A DNA stretch of 7,462 nucleotides from Bacteroidota bacterium (GCA_004356385.1 SMXL01000087.1:1-7462); one strand, 5' to 3'. Shown: positions 1 through 6,759, counted from the first letter of the stretch. The notes: generated by a model not told the origin, from the sequence alone. Made by a program: numbers and translations.

Positions 1-1581
1 TCTTACTACCCGCCAGAAGACTATGAAATTTCCGAAAAAAGCAAAAAACGCAGCAAAAGTCAGGAGGAGGAGCAGTACACCCAGCGCATTTGTGTTCCAG
101 AAGCTGGAAAAGCCGTCCAGTAGCGAGGCCTGGTTCAGCGAGTTGGCGGTGTTTACTGCAGCCGTCGACATCATCGCGGCCCGTTCAGAAAACGGAGAAA
201 AAATCAGAACAGCCAACGTGGAAATAAATGATAGGACGACCGGTTTAATCATCACTTTGTTCACGTTGGCGATGGTCATCCGATTCCACCAGAAGAGTTG
301 TCCGATTCCCGCCAGAAAAACGACCAGGATCATTAGGGGAAGTGTCCACCGGTTGTAAAAAGCCAGTGGGACGCTCGACGGATTGTCTCTAAAGATCCGT
401 CCGATAATCGGAGCACTTGTGCCGAGCAGCACAACGGCCGCGACGGCCATCAGAATCATGGCGCCTGCAAACGTCAGGAACTCTCGAGAGAGCATTTCCG
501 GTTCATTTTCGGGCACCGGGAGTTCCTTTATTCGATAGATGAAGAGACCGAACCCGATGATACCGATCGTTAAAATCCAGATGAGAAGCTGATTGTAAAG
601 ACCTAGATCTACGAACGAGTGAACCGAGATATCGCCCAGGATCCCGCTTCGAGTCAGGAAAGTCGAGTAAATGACCAGGATGTACGCCATTATGCAGAGG
701 AAGAGTGAGGCCTTCTGGCTGTGCCCACTCCTCTTCTGAATGATCATCGTATGTACCGCACCAATACCCACCAGCCACGGCACCAGCGACGAGTTTTCGA
801 CCGGGTCCCAGGCCCAATAGCCGCCGAACGACAAAGTGAGATAGGCCCAGTATCCCCCCATTATGATTCCAACCCCGAGCGCCAGCACGCCAAAAAGCGT
901 CCAGGGAAGCGCGGGGAGTACCCACTGCGTGTATCGCTTTTTCCACAGGGCGGTAATTGCGAAAGCGAATGGCACCATCATGGAAGCGAAACCTGAAAAA
1001 AGAATGGGTGGGTGAATGACCATCCAATAATTTTGAAGCAGGTCATTCAGTCCCTGACCATCCGTGGGAATGATCCCAGCCTGAATCATCGGGGCCGTCG
1101 GATACTTTTGTATCAGGGTCACGAACGGCGAGATGCCGACCGTAAATGCACCGAGATCGATTCCGGCTACCATTGTCAGCAGGAAGAACTGGGACATCGC
1201 CATGATCGCCATCACAGGCCCTTCGTATCCTTTGGCCAGCCGAATGACCGCCAGGCCCACAAATCCGTTCATCACAATCCAGAGCAAAAACGATCCTTCC
1301 TGGCCGGCCCAGCTCGCAGCCACGAGATAGTCGAGAGGCAGACTTACCGAAGTGTGGTCATAGACATACGCATACTGAAACTGATGCGTCACATTGAGAT
1401 ACATCAACAGTCCGAATGCGACCGTGGATGCCACCGCCGAGATCATCCACAGGTAGCGACCATACCGTTTCCAGGAATCCACCTTTGTGTCGATTTCGGA
1501 TCGCTTGAAATAGGCACATCCAGACAGAATTGTGGCCACGAGGGCTACTAAAAGGAGGATTTGACCGACGATTCCTATCAT
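1..1581 (-). CDS. ccmF: Cytochrome c haem lyase subunit CcmF, C-terminus cut by window edge
   Basis: Polytopic inner-membrane protein that receives haem and helps attach it to apocytochrome c (System I maturation). The frame stays open from ATG at 1581 to base 1, giving 527 residues. About a dozen hydrophobic segments are visible. The tryptophan-rich WWD motif GGYWAWDPVENSS lies near residues 253-265. Three of the four family histidines can be placed: H190 in VIHPPILFSGF, H277 just after the WWD motif, and H321 in LTRSGILGDISVHSF. Their spacings (87 and 44) nearly equal those I recall for E. coli CcmF H173, H261 and H303 (88 and 42). The fourth histidine should lie past the edge. GTSAPIIGRIF followed by a Trp-rich helix also fits CcmF rather than shorter CcsA proteins. 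The start is supported by GGAGAG 9 bases upstream. It lies 33 bases downstream of the 6S-like RNA; no promoter of its own was recognised. No frameshift is seen. Confidence 0.92.
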   Translation of the reverse strand, partial: MIGIVGQILLLVALVATILSGCAYFKRSEIDTKVDSWKRYGRYLWMISAVASTVAFGLLMYLNVTHQFQYAYVYDHTSVSLPLDYLVAASWAGQEGSFLLWIVMNGFVGLAVIRLAKGYEGPVMAIMAMSQFFLLTMVAGIDLGAFTVGISPFVTLIQKYPTAPMIQAGIIPTDGQGLNDLLQNYWMVIHPPILFSGFASMMVPFAFAITALWKKRYTQWVLPALPWTLFGVLALGVGIIMGGYWAYLTLSFGGYWAWDPVENSSLVPWLVGIGAVHTMIIQKRSGHSQKASLFLCIMAYILVIYSTFLTRSGILGDISVHSFVDLGLYNQLLIWILTIGIIGFGLFIYRIKELPVPENEPEMLSREFLTFAGAMILMAVAAVVLLGTSAPIIGRIFRDNPSSVPLAFYNRWTLPLMILVVFLAGIGQLFWWNRMTIANVNKVMIKPVVLSFISTLAVLIFSPFSERAAMMSTAAVNTANSLNQASLLDGFSSFWNTNALGVLLLLLTFAAFFAFFGNFIVFWRVVR

Positions 1582-1614
1582 TAAAACGAGCTCTCCAGAA
1601 GAGAAAAACGCAAT

Positions 1615-1822
1615 AAAAAAGCACCACCTCGCCATGCGCGGATATGAAGAACCTCTTCATATCACAGTGGGTACCGCTCATTTTCTTCCAACTTCCTCGG
1701 CAACGCGAACAAGTCGCGTTAGATCCACGAAGGACTTGAGGCCTGTTGTCTAAACATGAAGGATGGTTCCCAATAAGAAAGCGTTAGGTTCTTACTATAG
1801 CGCACGAAGCGGGGTAGTGCTT
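1615..1822 (-). ncRNA. ssrS: Candidate 6S RNA (RNA polymerase regulator)
   Basis: About 208 bases fold on the minus strand into one rod. The closing stem pairs 1809-1820 with 1621-1632 (12 positions: one G-U, one C-A mismatch), extended by A1821-A1822 against the T run. After a two-base bulge, 1800-1806 pairs with 1633-1639, 1796-1798 with 1642-1644, and 1787-1793 with 1647-1653. A symmetric 15/15-base internal loop (1772-1786 against 1654-1668) resembles the 6S central bubble. Then 1765-1771 pairs with 1669-1675 (one mismatch), 1728-1734 with 1694-1699, and the apical hairpin pairs 1714-1720 with 1702-1708 (7 bp, 5-base loop). The closing stem runs into six Ts at 1615-1620. 6S RNA is typically about 180-200 nt, binds the housekeeping RNA polymerase by mimicking an open promoter, and lies next to zapA in many proteobacteria. 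The fold was derived by eye; identity as 6S is inferred from fold, size, promoter and neighbour. It could be another structured RNA. Confidence 0.7.
1641..1663 (-). repeat. Perfect 10-bp inverted repeat in the 3' strand of the 6S-like RNA
   Basis: GATATGAAGA and TCTTCATATC are separated by three bases and form a perfect 10-bp hairpin. It is not followed directly by a T run, so it is a poor stand-alone terminator. Its arms overlap the 3' strand of the closing stem (1642-1644 and 1647-1653) and the central bubble (1654-1663), so the hairpin and the extended rod exclude each other. Confidence 0.75.
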
Positions 1823-1828
1823 GACCCG

Positions 1829-1857
1829 ATATTAAGCTCAAACTCGTCTGAAATCAA
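1829..1857 (-). promoter_or_regulatory. Sigma70-like promoter for the 6S-like RNA
   Basis: On the minus strand TTGATT (1852-1857) and TAATAT (1829-1834) are separated by exactly 17 bases; each matches the sigma70 consensus at 4 of 6 positions. A start 7 bases downstream would be A1822, exactly where the closing stem of the predicted RNA begins. The promoter starts 6 bases after the zapA stop, so the RNA can be made independently of the upstream operon. The Bacteroidota-type TTTG / TAnnTTTG elements are not present at suitable spacing. Confidence 0.55.
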
Positions 1858-1862
1858 GCCTT

Positions 1863-2156
1863 TTAGCTGGCCACTAGTGCTGCGGACAGTGTCTTTTCGA
1901 GCTCATCGAGCTGGGCGTTGATCTCTTCACCGGGGTCATGACTCGAAGCATTTTCGATGAACAACTCTTCGGTGACAGCCAGCGCAGTGATTACAGCGGC
2001 CGTCAGATCAGACTGCTCAGGGTGAGCAGACTTGAAGGCCTGCAATTTCTCATCCAGATATTCGGCCATTTTTTCCGTGTCTTTTTCCTTTCCCTCGGAT
2101 ACACGAAGCGTGTATTCTTTTCCAAGTAGGCGTATTTGAACGGGATTTTGTGTCAT
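1863..2156 (-). CDS. zapA: Cell division protein ZapA
   Basis: Cytoplasmic protein that binds FtsZ and promotes bundling of its filaments at the division ring. The 97 residues begin with a ZapA-type beta-hairpin head: VQIRLLGKEYTLRV at 6-19, followed by an E-x-D/E stretch and KMAEYLDEKLQAFK at 29-42. The rest is helical and would form the dimer/tetramer coiled coil (50-97), with a Pro/Gly break near 75. The length is typical for the family. The ATG at 2156 follows the upstream coiled-coil gene by 35 bases without a clear Shine-Dalgarno sequence, in keeping with most genes in this window. Downstream, after 40 bases, lies the 6S-like RNA, a neighbour pair also seen in proteobacteria. Assignment rests on sequence pattern plus context after pheT. 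Confidence 0.88.
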   Translation of the reverse strand: MTQNPVQIRLLGKEYTLRVSEGKEKDTEKMAEYLDEKLQAFKSAHPEQSDLTAAVITALAVTEELFIENASSHDPGEEINAQLDELEKTLSAALVAS

Positions 2157-2191
2157 GATTTTAGGTCGAGAAATTCTATTCAGTCAGTTCC

Positions 2192-2584
2192 CTAATCTGA
2201 AGGAGAAGCATTCGAATCGGAATGATTGACCAGATCGATCGATCGATCGATGGCTTCAATGTATTTCTCGACCTGAGACCGAAGGACCTCCGGACTCTCT
2301 GCAAATACGACGTATGTTCCTTCGGCTTGAGCGGCACCATCGGTTCGAAACATATCGATTTGCTTCTGGAGAGACACATTTTCTTCCCGAAGTCGGGAGA
2401 GCTCTCTGACGGTCAAATCGATCCGAGCTCTTAGTCTCTTCATGGAAGCGGCACCCTTCGGACGAGAAGAGCTGCGCTTCGGTGGGTCAGATTGACCTTC
2501 GTTCGATCCGTTTGAGCCTTCAAACATATTCTGCTGAGCAGGCGGTTGAATTTCGGATTCGCCCGCTTCGTTCTCGATGGCCAT
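2192..2584 (-). CDS. Small coiled-coil protein of unknown function between pheT and zapA
   Basis: I do not recognise a named family. The 130 residues split into three parts. Residues 1-45 are polar and probably disordered (rich in E, S, N, Q, P and K). Residues 48-80 form a charged coiled coil with hydrophobic positions L51, I55, V59, L62, L65, V70, L72 and I76. A short strand-like TYVVFAES (90-97) leads into a second helix (98-120) and a polar tail. There is no signal peptide or membrane segment, so it should be cytoplasmic. It lies 70 bases after pheT and 35 bases before zapA on the same strand and is probably co-transcribed with them. Adjacency to zapA and the coiled coil make a role beside the division ring conceivable, but this is only inference. 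The gene contains a GATC tandem repeat at codons 111-117. Confidence 0.75.
   Translation of the reverse strand: MAIENEAGESEIQPPAQQNMFEGSNGSNEGQSDPPKRSSSRPKGAASMKRLRARIDLTVRELSRLREENVSLQKQIDMFRTDGAAQAEGTYVVFAESPEVLRSQVEKYIEAIDRSIDLVNHSDSNASPSD
2233..2250. repeat. GATC tetranucleotide tandem repeat, 4.5 copies
   Basis: Four and a half uninterrupted GATC units lie inside the small coiled-coil gene and encode the Ile-Asp-Arg-Ser-Ile-Asp part of its last helix. Gain or loss of one unit would shift the reading frame and replace the last 15 or so residues. The tract is short for a phase-variation repeat. It also packs four GATC sites into 18 bases. Confidence 0.85.
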
Positions 2585-2654
2585 TCAGTTCAAGTAATCT
2601 TGGAGTCGAGAGGACCGGTGGGTTGTTCGGCAAGGTGTTGAGGAATATAAGGTC

Positions 2655-5132
2655 CTAGCGTCGAAGTTCGGCACCATGGTTTTTTTCGAGTGAAGAAATG
2701 ATCTGATTCACTTCTTTGTCCACTTCTTCATCTCGCAATGTTCGGTCAGAGGAGAAAGTCAGGGCGAAAGCGACACTTTTCAGGTTCGCACCGATTTGAT
2801 CTCCAACGTACAGATCGAATACACTCACACTTTTGAGAAGCTCACCCCCGGCGCCCCGAATCGAGTCGACCATTGGGCCCACTGCTTCTGACCTGGAAAC
2901 GGTAACCGCGATGTCCCGGTCAATGACGGGATGGCGACTGAATTCATCATAGTGTTTTCTCAGAAAGGGCGTAGACAGGGAGGAAATCGTACTCCAGTCC
3001 AGTTCGAAAAAGAAGACATCGCCTCGGAGGTCGAATGACTTAGCCACGCTGTCAGTCAGTTGTCCAAGGACACCCACCTTTTCTTCTCCAGAATAAACGT
3101 CCACATGCTGCGTAGATACCTTTGAGGATTCGTACACGGGCATAAACCGGACGGCAGGAAGGTGAACCGACGCTAGCACTGTTTCCGCGATTCCCTTCAC
3201 ATCAAAAATATCTTCCGCTCGGGCTGCAGAATCCCATCCTGGCGAACCATGCAGGCCCGAAGAGAGAACCAGCAAACATTCTCGTTCTGTGTAATTTTTG
3301 ACGATGGAGTGTTCGGTCTGAACCCGCATCTGCGTGTTTCCGAATTCGAAATATTTCAGAGATACTTTCCCGCGGTTCTGGTTGTACGAGGCCACGCGGA
3401 TGACGCCCGGTAAATTGCTTGGCCGAAGCGTCGCCATCTCACGGGACACGGGGTTCAAGGTATCCACTACCTCTCCTCCAAAACGAGCGCCCGGCAGGAT
3501 CGGGTCACAGAACGCTTCTGCGACTTCCCGGCTAAGCATGCTGTTCGTAACGACCTCCTTGAAACCCAAGGAACTCAGAAGGTCACTCGCTTGCTCTCGG
3601 AGCTGTCTTTGAGGAGAGATGGCGATGGGATGATTTGGGATGGCAGTACGGGGAGGTTCAGGAATCGCATCGTATCCAACGAGTCTCGCTACTTCTTCGA
3701 TAAGATCGATTTCGCGTTCGACGTCCGGGCGGAAGGGCGGAATCTCGCACTTCAGGGCGCCGTCCTCAGCCGAGAGATTGAACCCGATACTGGTCAAGAG
3801 GGATTGAATTCGGTCCTCAGGCACGTCCAGTCCAAGGACATGTCCAACGCGTTCGGGCCGGAGAGTCGCAAATCGGGGCTCGTACGGATGGGGATTCGCG
3901 TTCACAAATTGGTCGACGATCTCGCCTCCCGCGAGTTCAACCATCAGCTCAGCCGCACGAGCCGCTGCGCGAAGCTGACCCGTTGGATCGACCCCTCTTT
4001 CGAATCGATACGAAGCATCGGTTTGCAACTGGAGGGCCTTGGCCGTCCTTCGAATCTGCACGGGATTGAAGTAGGCACTCTCAATGAGTACGTTTTTCGT
4101 GTCTGTGGTGACTTCCGTGTTCTGACCTCCCATAACGCCCGCGATCGCGACATCTCGATCGCCGTCAGCGATCATGAGCGTTCCTGCTGGAAGCTCGCGT
4201 TCAATATCGTCCAGCGTCGTGAATTTGCTTTTTTTGCTTGTTTCTCGGACTTGAATTCGAGCCCCGGCCAATTGATCGAAGTCAAACGCGTGAAGCGGCT
4301 GCCCCGATTCGTACATGACGTAATTCGTAATGTCCACCACGTTGTTTCGTGGGCGCAGCCCGATCGCGGCGAGACGTTGTTGCATCCACGCTGGGGAATC
4401 GCCGATTTCAACGCCTTTCACCAGAATGGCGGCGTACGTCGGGCAACCGTTCGGAGCGTCTATCTGAACAGAGAAATCAGGCGTCGCTTCCGCACCTTCA
4501 AGCGCATGTGTAACGGACGGCACCTTGAGCTTCGTATCCAAAAGGGCAGCTACGTCGCGTGCAATGCCAATGTGAGAAACAGCGTCTGGCCGATTTGGCG
4601 TGATGGCGATATCAAGGACGGCGTCTGCGGCTGGAATGTTTTTGTCGCCCATGTGATCTTCCAGAGCGGCTCCGACCATTGCTGAATCGTCGAGGACCAT
4701 GATTCCCACGTGATCAGCGGAAAGCCCGAGCTCGTCTTCAGCGCAGATCATCCCGAACGATACTTCGCCTCGGATCTTTGACTTTTTGATCCTGACTTCT
4801 TCCAGCTCGCCGTTGCCTTTACGGCTCGGGAGGTGAAGGGTCGTTCCTACGGTCGCGACTGCCACTTTCTGCCCGGTAGCTACGTTGGGGGCTCCACATA
4901 CTATAGAGAGGGGCTCGCCGTCTCCAATGTCCACTGAACAAACGGTGAGCCGGTCGGCGTTCGGATGAGAATTCACTTCCAGCACGTGACCCACGATAAT
5001 CCCGTCGAGCCGGGCGCCGATCTGTCGGACGTCTTCAACCTCGAGTCCAGCCATGGTTAATCGATCGGACAGTTCCTCTACGGACAGTCCATGTTCGACA
5101 TAGTCGTTCAACCAGTTGACGCTAATTTTCAT
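2655..5132 (-). CDS. pheT: Phenylalanyl-tRNA synthetase beta subunit
   Basis: Larger subunit of the alpha2beta2 enzyme that charges tRNA-Phe; it binds the tRNA and hydrolyses Tyr-tRNA-Phe mistakes. The 825 residues are full length. The N-terminus MKISVNWLNDYV is typical. An OB-fold tRNA-binding domain spans about 40-155 (HPNADRLTVCSVDIG, CGAPNV, KIRGEVSFGMICAEDELG). The B3/B4 editing domain spans about 215-400, with GLRPRNNVVDITNYVM at 258-273, QPLHAFD at 278-284 and AGVMGGQNTEV at 331-341. The B5 domain covers about 418-490, ending in DLIEEVARLVGYD. The catalytic-like core spans about 505-715 and a ferredoxin-like anticodon-binding domain 732-825 (SRHPVIDRDIAVTV, VFDLYVG, RTLRDEEV). It lies 49 bases after pheS on the same strand and presumably shares its transcript. 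The ATG at 5132 has no obvious Shine-Dalgarno sequence. No missing domain or frameshift was found. Confidence 0.97.
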   Translation of the reverse strand: MKISVNWLNDYVEHGLSVEELSDRLTMAGLEVEDVRQIGARLDGIIVGHVLEVNSHPNADRLTVCSVDIGDGEPLSIVCGAPNVATGQKVAVATVGTTLHLPSRKGNGELEEVRIKKSKIRGEVSFGMICAEDELGLSADHVGIMVLDDSAMVGAALEDHMGDKNIPAADAVLDIAITPNRPDAVSHIGIARDVAALLDTKLKVPSVTHALEGAEATPDFSVQIDAPNGCPTYAAILVKGVEIGDSPAWMQQRLAAIGLRPRNNVVDITNYVMYESGQPLHAFDFDQLAGARIQVRETSKKSKFTTLDDIERELPAGTLMIADGDRDVAIAGVMGGQNTEVTTDTKNVLIESAYFNPVQIRRTAKALQLQTDASYRFERGVDPTGQLRAAARAAELMVELAGGEIVDQFVNANPHPYEPRFATLRPERVGHVLGLDVPEDRIQSLLTSIGFNLSAEDGALKCEIPPFRPDVEREIDLIEEVARLVGYDAIPEPPRTAIPNHPIAISPQRQLREQASDLLSSLGFKEVVTNSMLSREVAEAFCDPILPGARFGGEVVDTLNPVSREMATLRPSNLPGVIRVASYNQNRGKVSLKYFEFGNTQMRVQTEHSIVKNYTERECLLVLSSGLHGSPGWDSAARAEDIFDVKGIAETVLASVHLPAVRFMPVYESSKVSTQHVDVYSGEEKVGVLGQLTDSVAKSFDLRGDVFFFELDWSTISSLSTPFLRKHYDEFSRHPVIDRDIAVTVSRSEAVGPMVDSIRGAGGELLKSVSVFDLYVGDQIGANLKSVAFALTFSSDRTLRDEEVDKEVNQIISSLEKNHGAELRR

Positions 5133-5181
5133 GGGTTACACAGTGCGAGGCTAGGTCGAGTAAGATGGTTATGCAGAATGG

Positions 5182-6192
5182 TTAAGCGAATTGGTCAAGA
5201 AAGCGTTCGTCATTTTCAAACAGAATCCGGATGTCATCGATACCGTACCTGAGCATAGCGATCCGATCGATGCCCATCCCGAATGCATAGCCGGTATATT
5301 TCTCCGAGTCGATGTCGACCGCTTCGAGCACGTTGGGATCGACCATTCCACACCCCAGGATCTCGAGCCACCGACCTCCGTCAGCGAGAGATTCATCCGT
5401 CCACCAGATGTCTACTTCAGCGCTCGGCTCCGTGAAAGGAAAGAAGCTGGGCCTGAAGCGCATTCGTACATCGTCGCCAAAGATGGCTTGAGCAAAAGAA
5501 TGTAGAATTTGCTTTAAGTCTGCCATCGTAACCCCTTCATCCACAACAAGTCCTTCGACCTGATGAAAAAGACAATACGATTTGAATGAGATGGATTCAT
5601 TTCGAAAAACACGCCCCGGAGCAATGAGCCGAAACGGAGGTTTTCCGTCTTTCATCACCCGGATTTGAACCGGGGAAGTATGGGTCCGGAGCATGATGCC
5701 TCCGTGCTCAAGATCCGTAGGCTCAATGAAAAACGTATCCTGCATGTCTCTCGCCGGATGGTCTGCTGGAAAATTCAGCGCCGAGAAATTGTGCCAGTCG
5801 TCCTCGATCTCAGGTCCCTCTTCGACGGTGAATCCGTATGATTCGAATATGCGATTGATCAAGCGTCGGGTTTGCGTGACAGGATGGAGGGAGCCGAGTT
5901 TCGGGGCACGGCCTGGAAGCGAAAGGTCGACGTCTCGGTGATTCGAATCGGATGAGCCCAGATCGGTTTTCGCTTTTTCGATCCGATCGCTGGCGAGCTT
6001 CTTCAGTTCGTTGACTCCCTGTCCGTACGCTCCTCGCTCGTCCGGTGGTACGTCTTTGATGCCCTTAACCAGATCGGTGATCTTACCCTGCTTTTTGCTC
6101 AGGTATCGAATCCGGAATGCATCGATGGCGTCGGCAGAGTCCAGAGTCTCAGCCTCAATATCTTTTCGAATCGTTTTAAAAATTTCCATCAT
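5182..6192 (-). CDS. pheS: Phenylalanyl-tRNA synthetase alpha subunit
   Basis: Catalytic class II subunit that activates phenylalanine with ATP and transfers it to tRNA-Phe; it works as alpha2beta2 with PheT. The 336 residues begin with an N-terminal coiled coil (about 1-85) that contacts tRNA. Motif 1 lies around [19 protein letters not shown] (103-121). HTSPVQIR (171-178) and motif 2, GRVFRNES to [10 protein letters not shown] (193-218), follow. [17 protein letters not shown] (246-262) and [14 protein letters not shown] (276-289) line the active site. Motif 3 is [22 protein letters not shown] (301-322); alanine 303 is the position matching E. coli Ala294 in the Phe pocket, so normal specificity is expected. 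Two ATGs stand in tandem at 6192 and 6189; I chose the first, and neither has a Shine-Dalgarno sequence. The upstream gap holds an attenuator-like leader. Confidence 0.97.
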   Translation of the reverse strand: MMEIFKTIRKDIEAETLDSADAIDAFRIRYLSKKQGKITDLVKGIKDVPPDERGAYGQGVNELKKLASDRIEKAKTDLGSSDSNHRDVDLSLPGRAPKLGSLHPVTQTRRLINRIFESYGFTVEEGPEIEDDWHNFSALNFPADHPARDMQDTFFIEPTDLEHGGIMLRTHTSPVQIRVMKDGKPPFRLIAPGRVFRNESISFKSYCLFHQVEGLVVDEGVTMADLKQILHSFAQAIFGDDVRMRFRPSFFPFTEPSAEVDIWWTDESLADGGRWLEILGCGMVDPNVLEAVDIDSEKYTGYAFGMGIDRIAMLRYGIDDIRILFENDERFLDQFA

Positions 6193-6214
6193 CGGTCAAC
6201 CATCGGTTTCACAC

Positions 6215-6257
6215 AAAATAGAAAAGTCCCGCCGACCTGTCTAGCAGGGGCGGGACT
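6215..6257 (-). terminator. Terminator/attenuator hairpin in the pheS leader
   Basis: On the minus strand AGTCCCGCC (6249-6257) pairs perfectly with GGCGGGACT (6225-6233). Inside, CCTG (6245-6248) pairs with CAGG (6236-6239) around a 5-base loop, with a two-base bulge, giving 13 bp in all, nine of them a GC-rich base stem. A T-rich tract follows (6215-6224). It ends about 22 bases before the pheS start, leaving little room for a promoter between hairpin and gene, so it probably acts inside the pheST transcript rather than only ending the rplT operon. Upstream segments 6287-6293 (GCCGACC, 7 bp) and 6307-6314 (8 positions, one mismatch) can pair with its 3' arm region. Confidence 0.75.
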
Positions 6258-6303
6258 CAAAGCTGTCTCAAGCAGATCTTTTAGTCGGTCGGCACCTCCT
6301 ACT

Positions 6304-6354
6304 TTACAGGACGGTTGTGTCGCCGCTAAAAAATCGACACCGGAGAGTTTTCAT
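6304..6354 (-). CDS. Putative pheST leader peptide, 16 codons
   Basis: The mini-ORF reads MKTLRCRFFSGDTTVL and stops with TAA. It lies between rplT and the pheS terminator hairpin. Tandem TTT Phe codons sit at positions 8-9, in the loop of a 6-bp hairpin (6335-6340 with 6317-6322). Leader peptides rich in the cognate amino acid control E. coli pheST (the pheM leader, which has more Phe codons), so ribosome stalling at uncharged tRNA-Phe could sense need for the synthetase. No Shine-Dalgarno sequence precedes it. If the promoter proposed at 6361-6389 is real, transcription would begin at or within a base of the ATG, giving a leaderless message. Such a short ORF can occur by chance; the support is position, Phe codons and the terminator downstream. 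Confidence 0.5.
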   Translation of the reverse strand: MKTLRCRFFSGDTTVL

Positions 6355-6360
6355 GGCTGG

Positions 6361-6389
6361 ATTAAACTGCTGCTGAAGATTGCTGTTTA
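6361..6389 (-). promoter_or_regulatory. Possible promoter for the pheST leader
   Basis: TAAACA (6384-6389, overlapping the rplT stop codon) and TTTAAT (6361-6366) are separated by 17 bases on the minus strand, matching the sigma70 consensus at 4/6 and 5/6. The expected start, 7 bases on, is A6354, the first base of the leader-peptide ATG. Read-through from the infC-rpmI-rplT operon is an alternative source of pheST transcript. Confidence 0.4.
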
Positions 6390-6734
6390 AGATTTCGTTG
6401 CCGCAACCACTTTCGTGAATACGTCAGGATCGTTCATGGCCAAATCGGCCAACACCTTTCTGTTCAGCTGAATGTCTGCTCTGCGTAGCGACCCGATGAG
6501 CTGCGAATAGGTCGTATCGTTGAGTCTAGCCGCTGCATTGATCCGTGCGATCCAAAGACGGCGGAACTGACGCTTACGTTGACGGCGATCCCGGTAGGAG
6601 TACTGGAGCGCTTTATCGACCGCGTGTTTCGCGACCGTATATATCGTTCCTCGACGACCCCAGTAGCCTTTGGCCATCTGGAGGACCTTCTTTCGGCGTC
6701 GTCGGGAAGCAACTCTATTTCGTGCGCGTGGCAT
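6387..6734 (-). CDS. rplT: 50S ribosomal protein L20 (bL20)
   Basis: Early-assembly protein of the large subunit that binds 23S rRNA; in E. coli and B. subtilis it also represses its own operon. The 115 residues match the family's usual length. The very basic N-terminal extension [25 protein letters not shown] reaches into rRNA, and the helical C-terminal domain follows ([18 protein letters not shown] at 45-62, INAAAR at 65-70, [15 protein letters not shown] at 85-99). The ATG at 6734 comes 25 bases after rpmI and is preceded by an A/T-rich stretch rather than a Shine-Dalgarno sequence. Third gene of infC-rpmI-rplT. Confidence 0.98.
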   Translation of the reverse strand: MPRARNRVASRRRRKKVLQMAKGYWGRRGTIYTVAKHAVDKALQYSYRDRRQRKRQFRRLWIARINAAARLNDTTYSQLIGSLRRADIQLNRKVLADLAMNDPDVFTKVVAATKS

Positions 6735-6759
6735 TAATTTCTAATTCTTCGTGGTGTGC

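Noticed and set aside
503..1027. A 174-codon minus-strand ORF and a 179-codon plus-strand ORF (1012-1551) overlapping ccmF
   Set aside because: Both are other frames of the ccmF coding sequence, which reads continuously with WWD and histidine motifs.
1516..1527. Lipobox-like LSGC near residue 22 of CcmF
   Set aside because: The N-terminus MIGIVGQ has no positive charge as expected for a lipoprotein signal, and the segment fits the first membrane helix of CcmF.
1358..1681. A 107-codon minus-strand ORF across the ccmF start and the RNA gene
   Set aside because: It overlaps the ccmF N-terminus in another frame and the structured RNA; its product has no family features.
3591..4685. A 364-codon plus-strand ORF inside pheT
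   Set aside because: It lies wholly antisense to pheT, whose domains are all in place on the minus strand; the product is Arg/Ser/His-rich with no recognisable motif, as expected of a shadow frame.
2163..5160. Shared 9-mer TAGGTCGAG upstream of zapA (2163-2171) and pheT (5152-5160)
   Set aside because: A single pair of 9-mers is expected by chance in a window of this size, and the distance to the start codons differs.
6225..6300. T-box riboswitch upstream of pheS
   Set aside because: The conserved AGGGTGGNACCGCG T-box is absent; AGGAGGTGCCGACC only loosely resembles it, no specifier stem is apparent, and the leader is short for a T-box.
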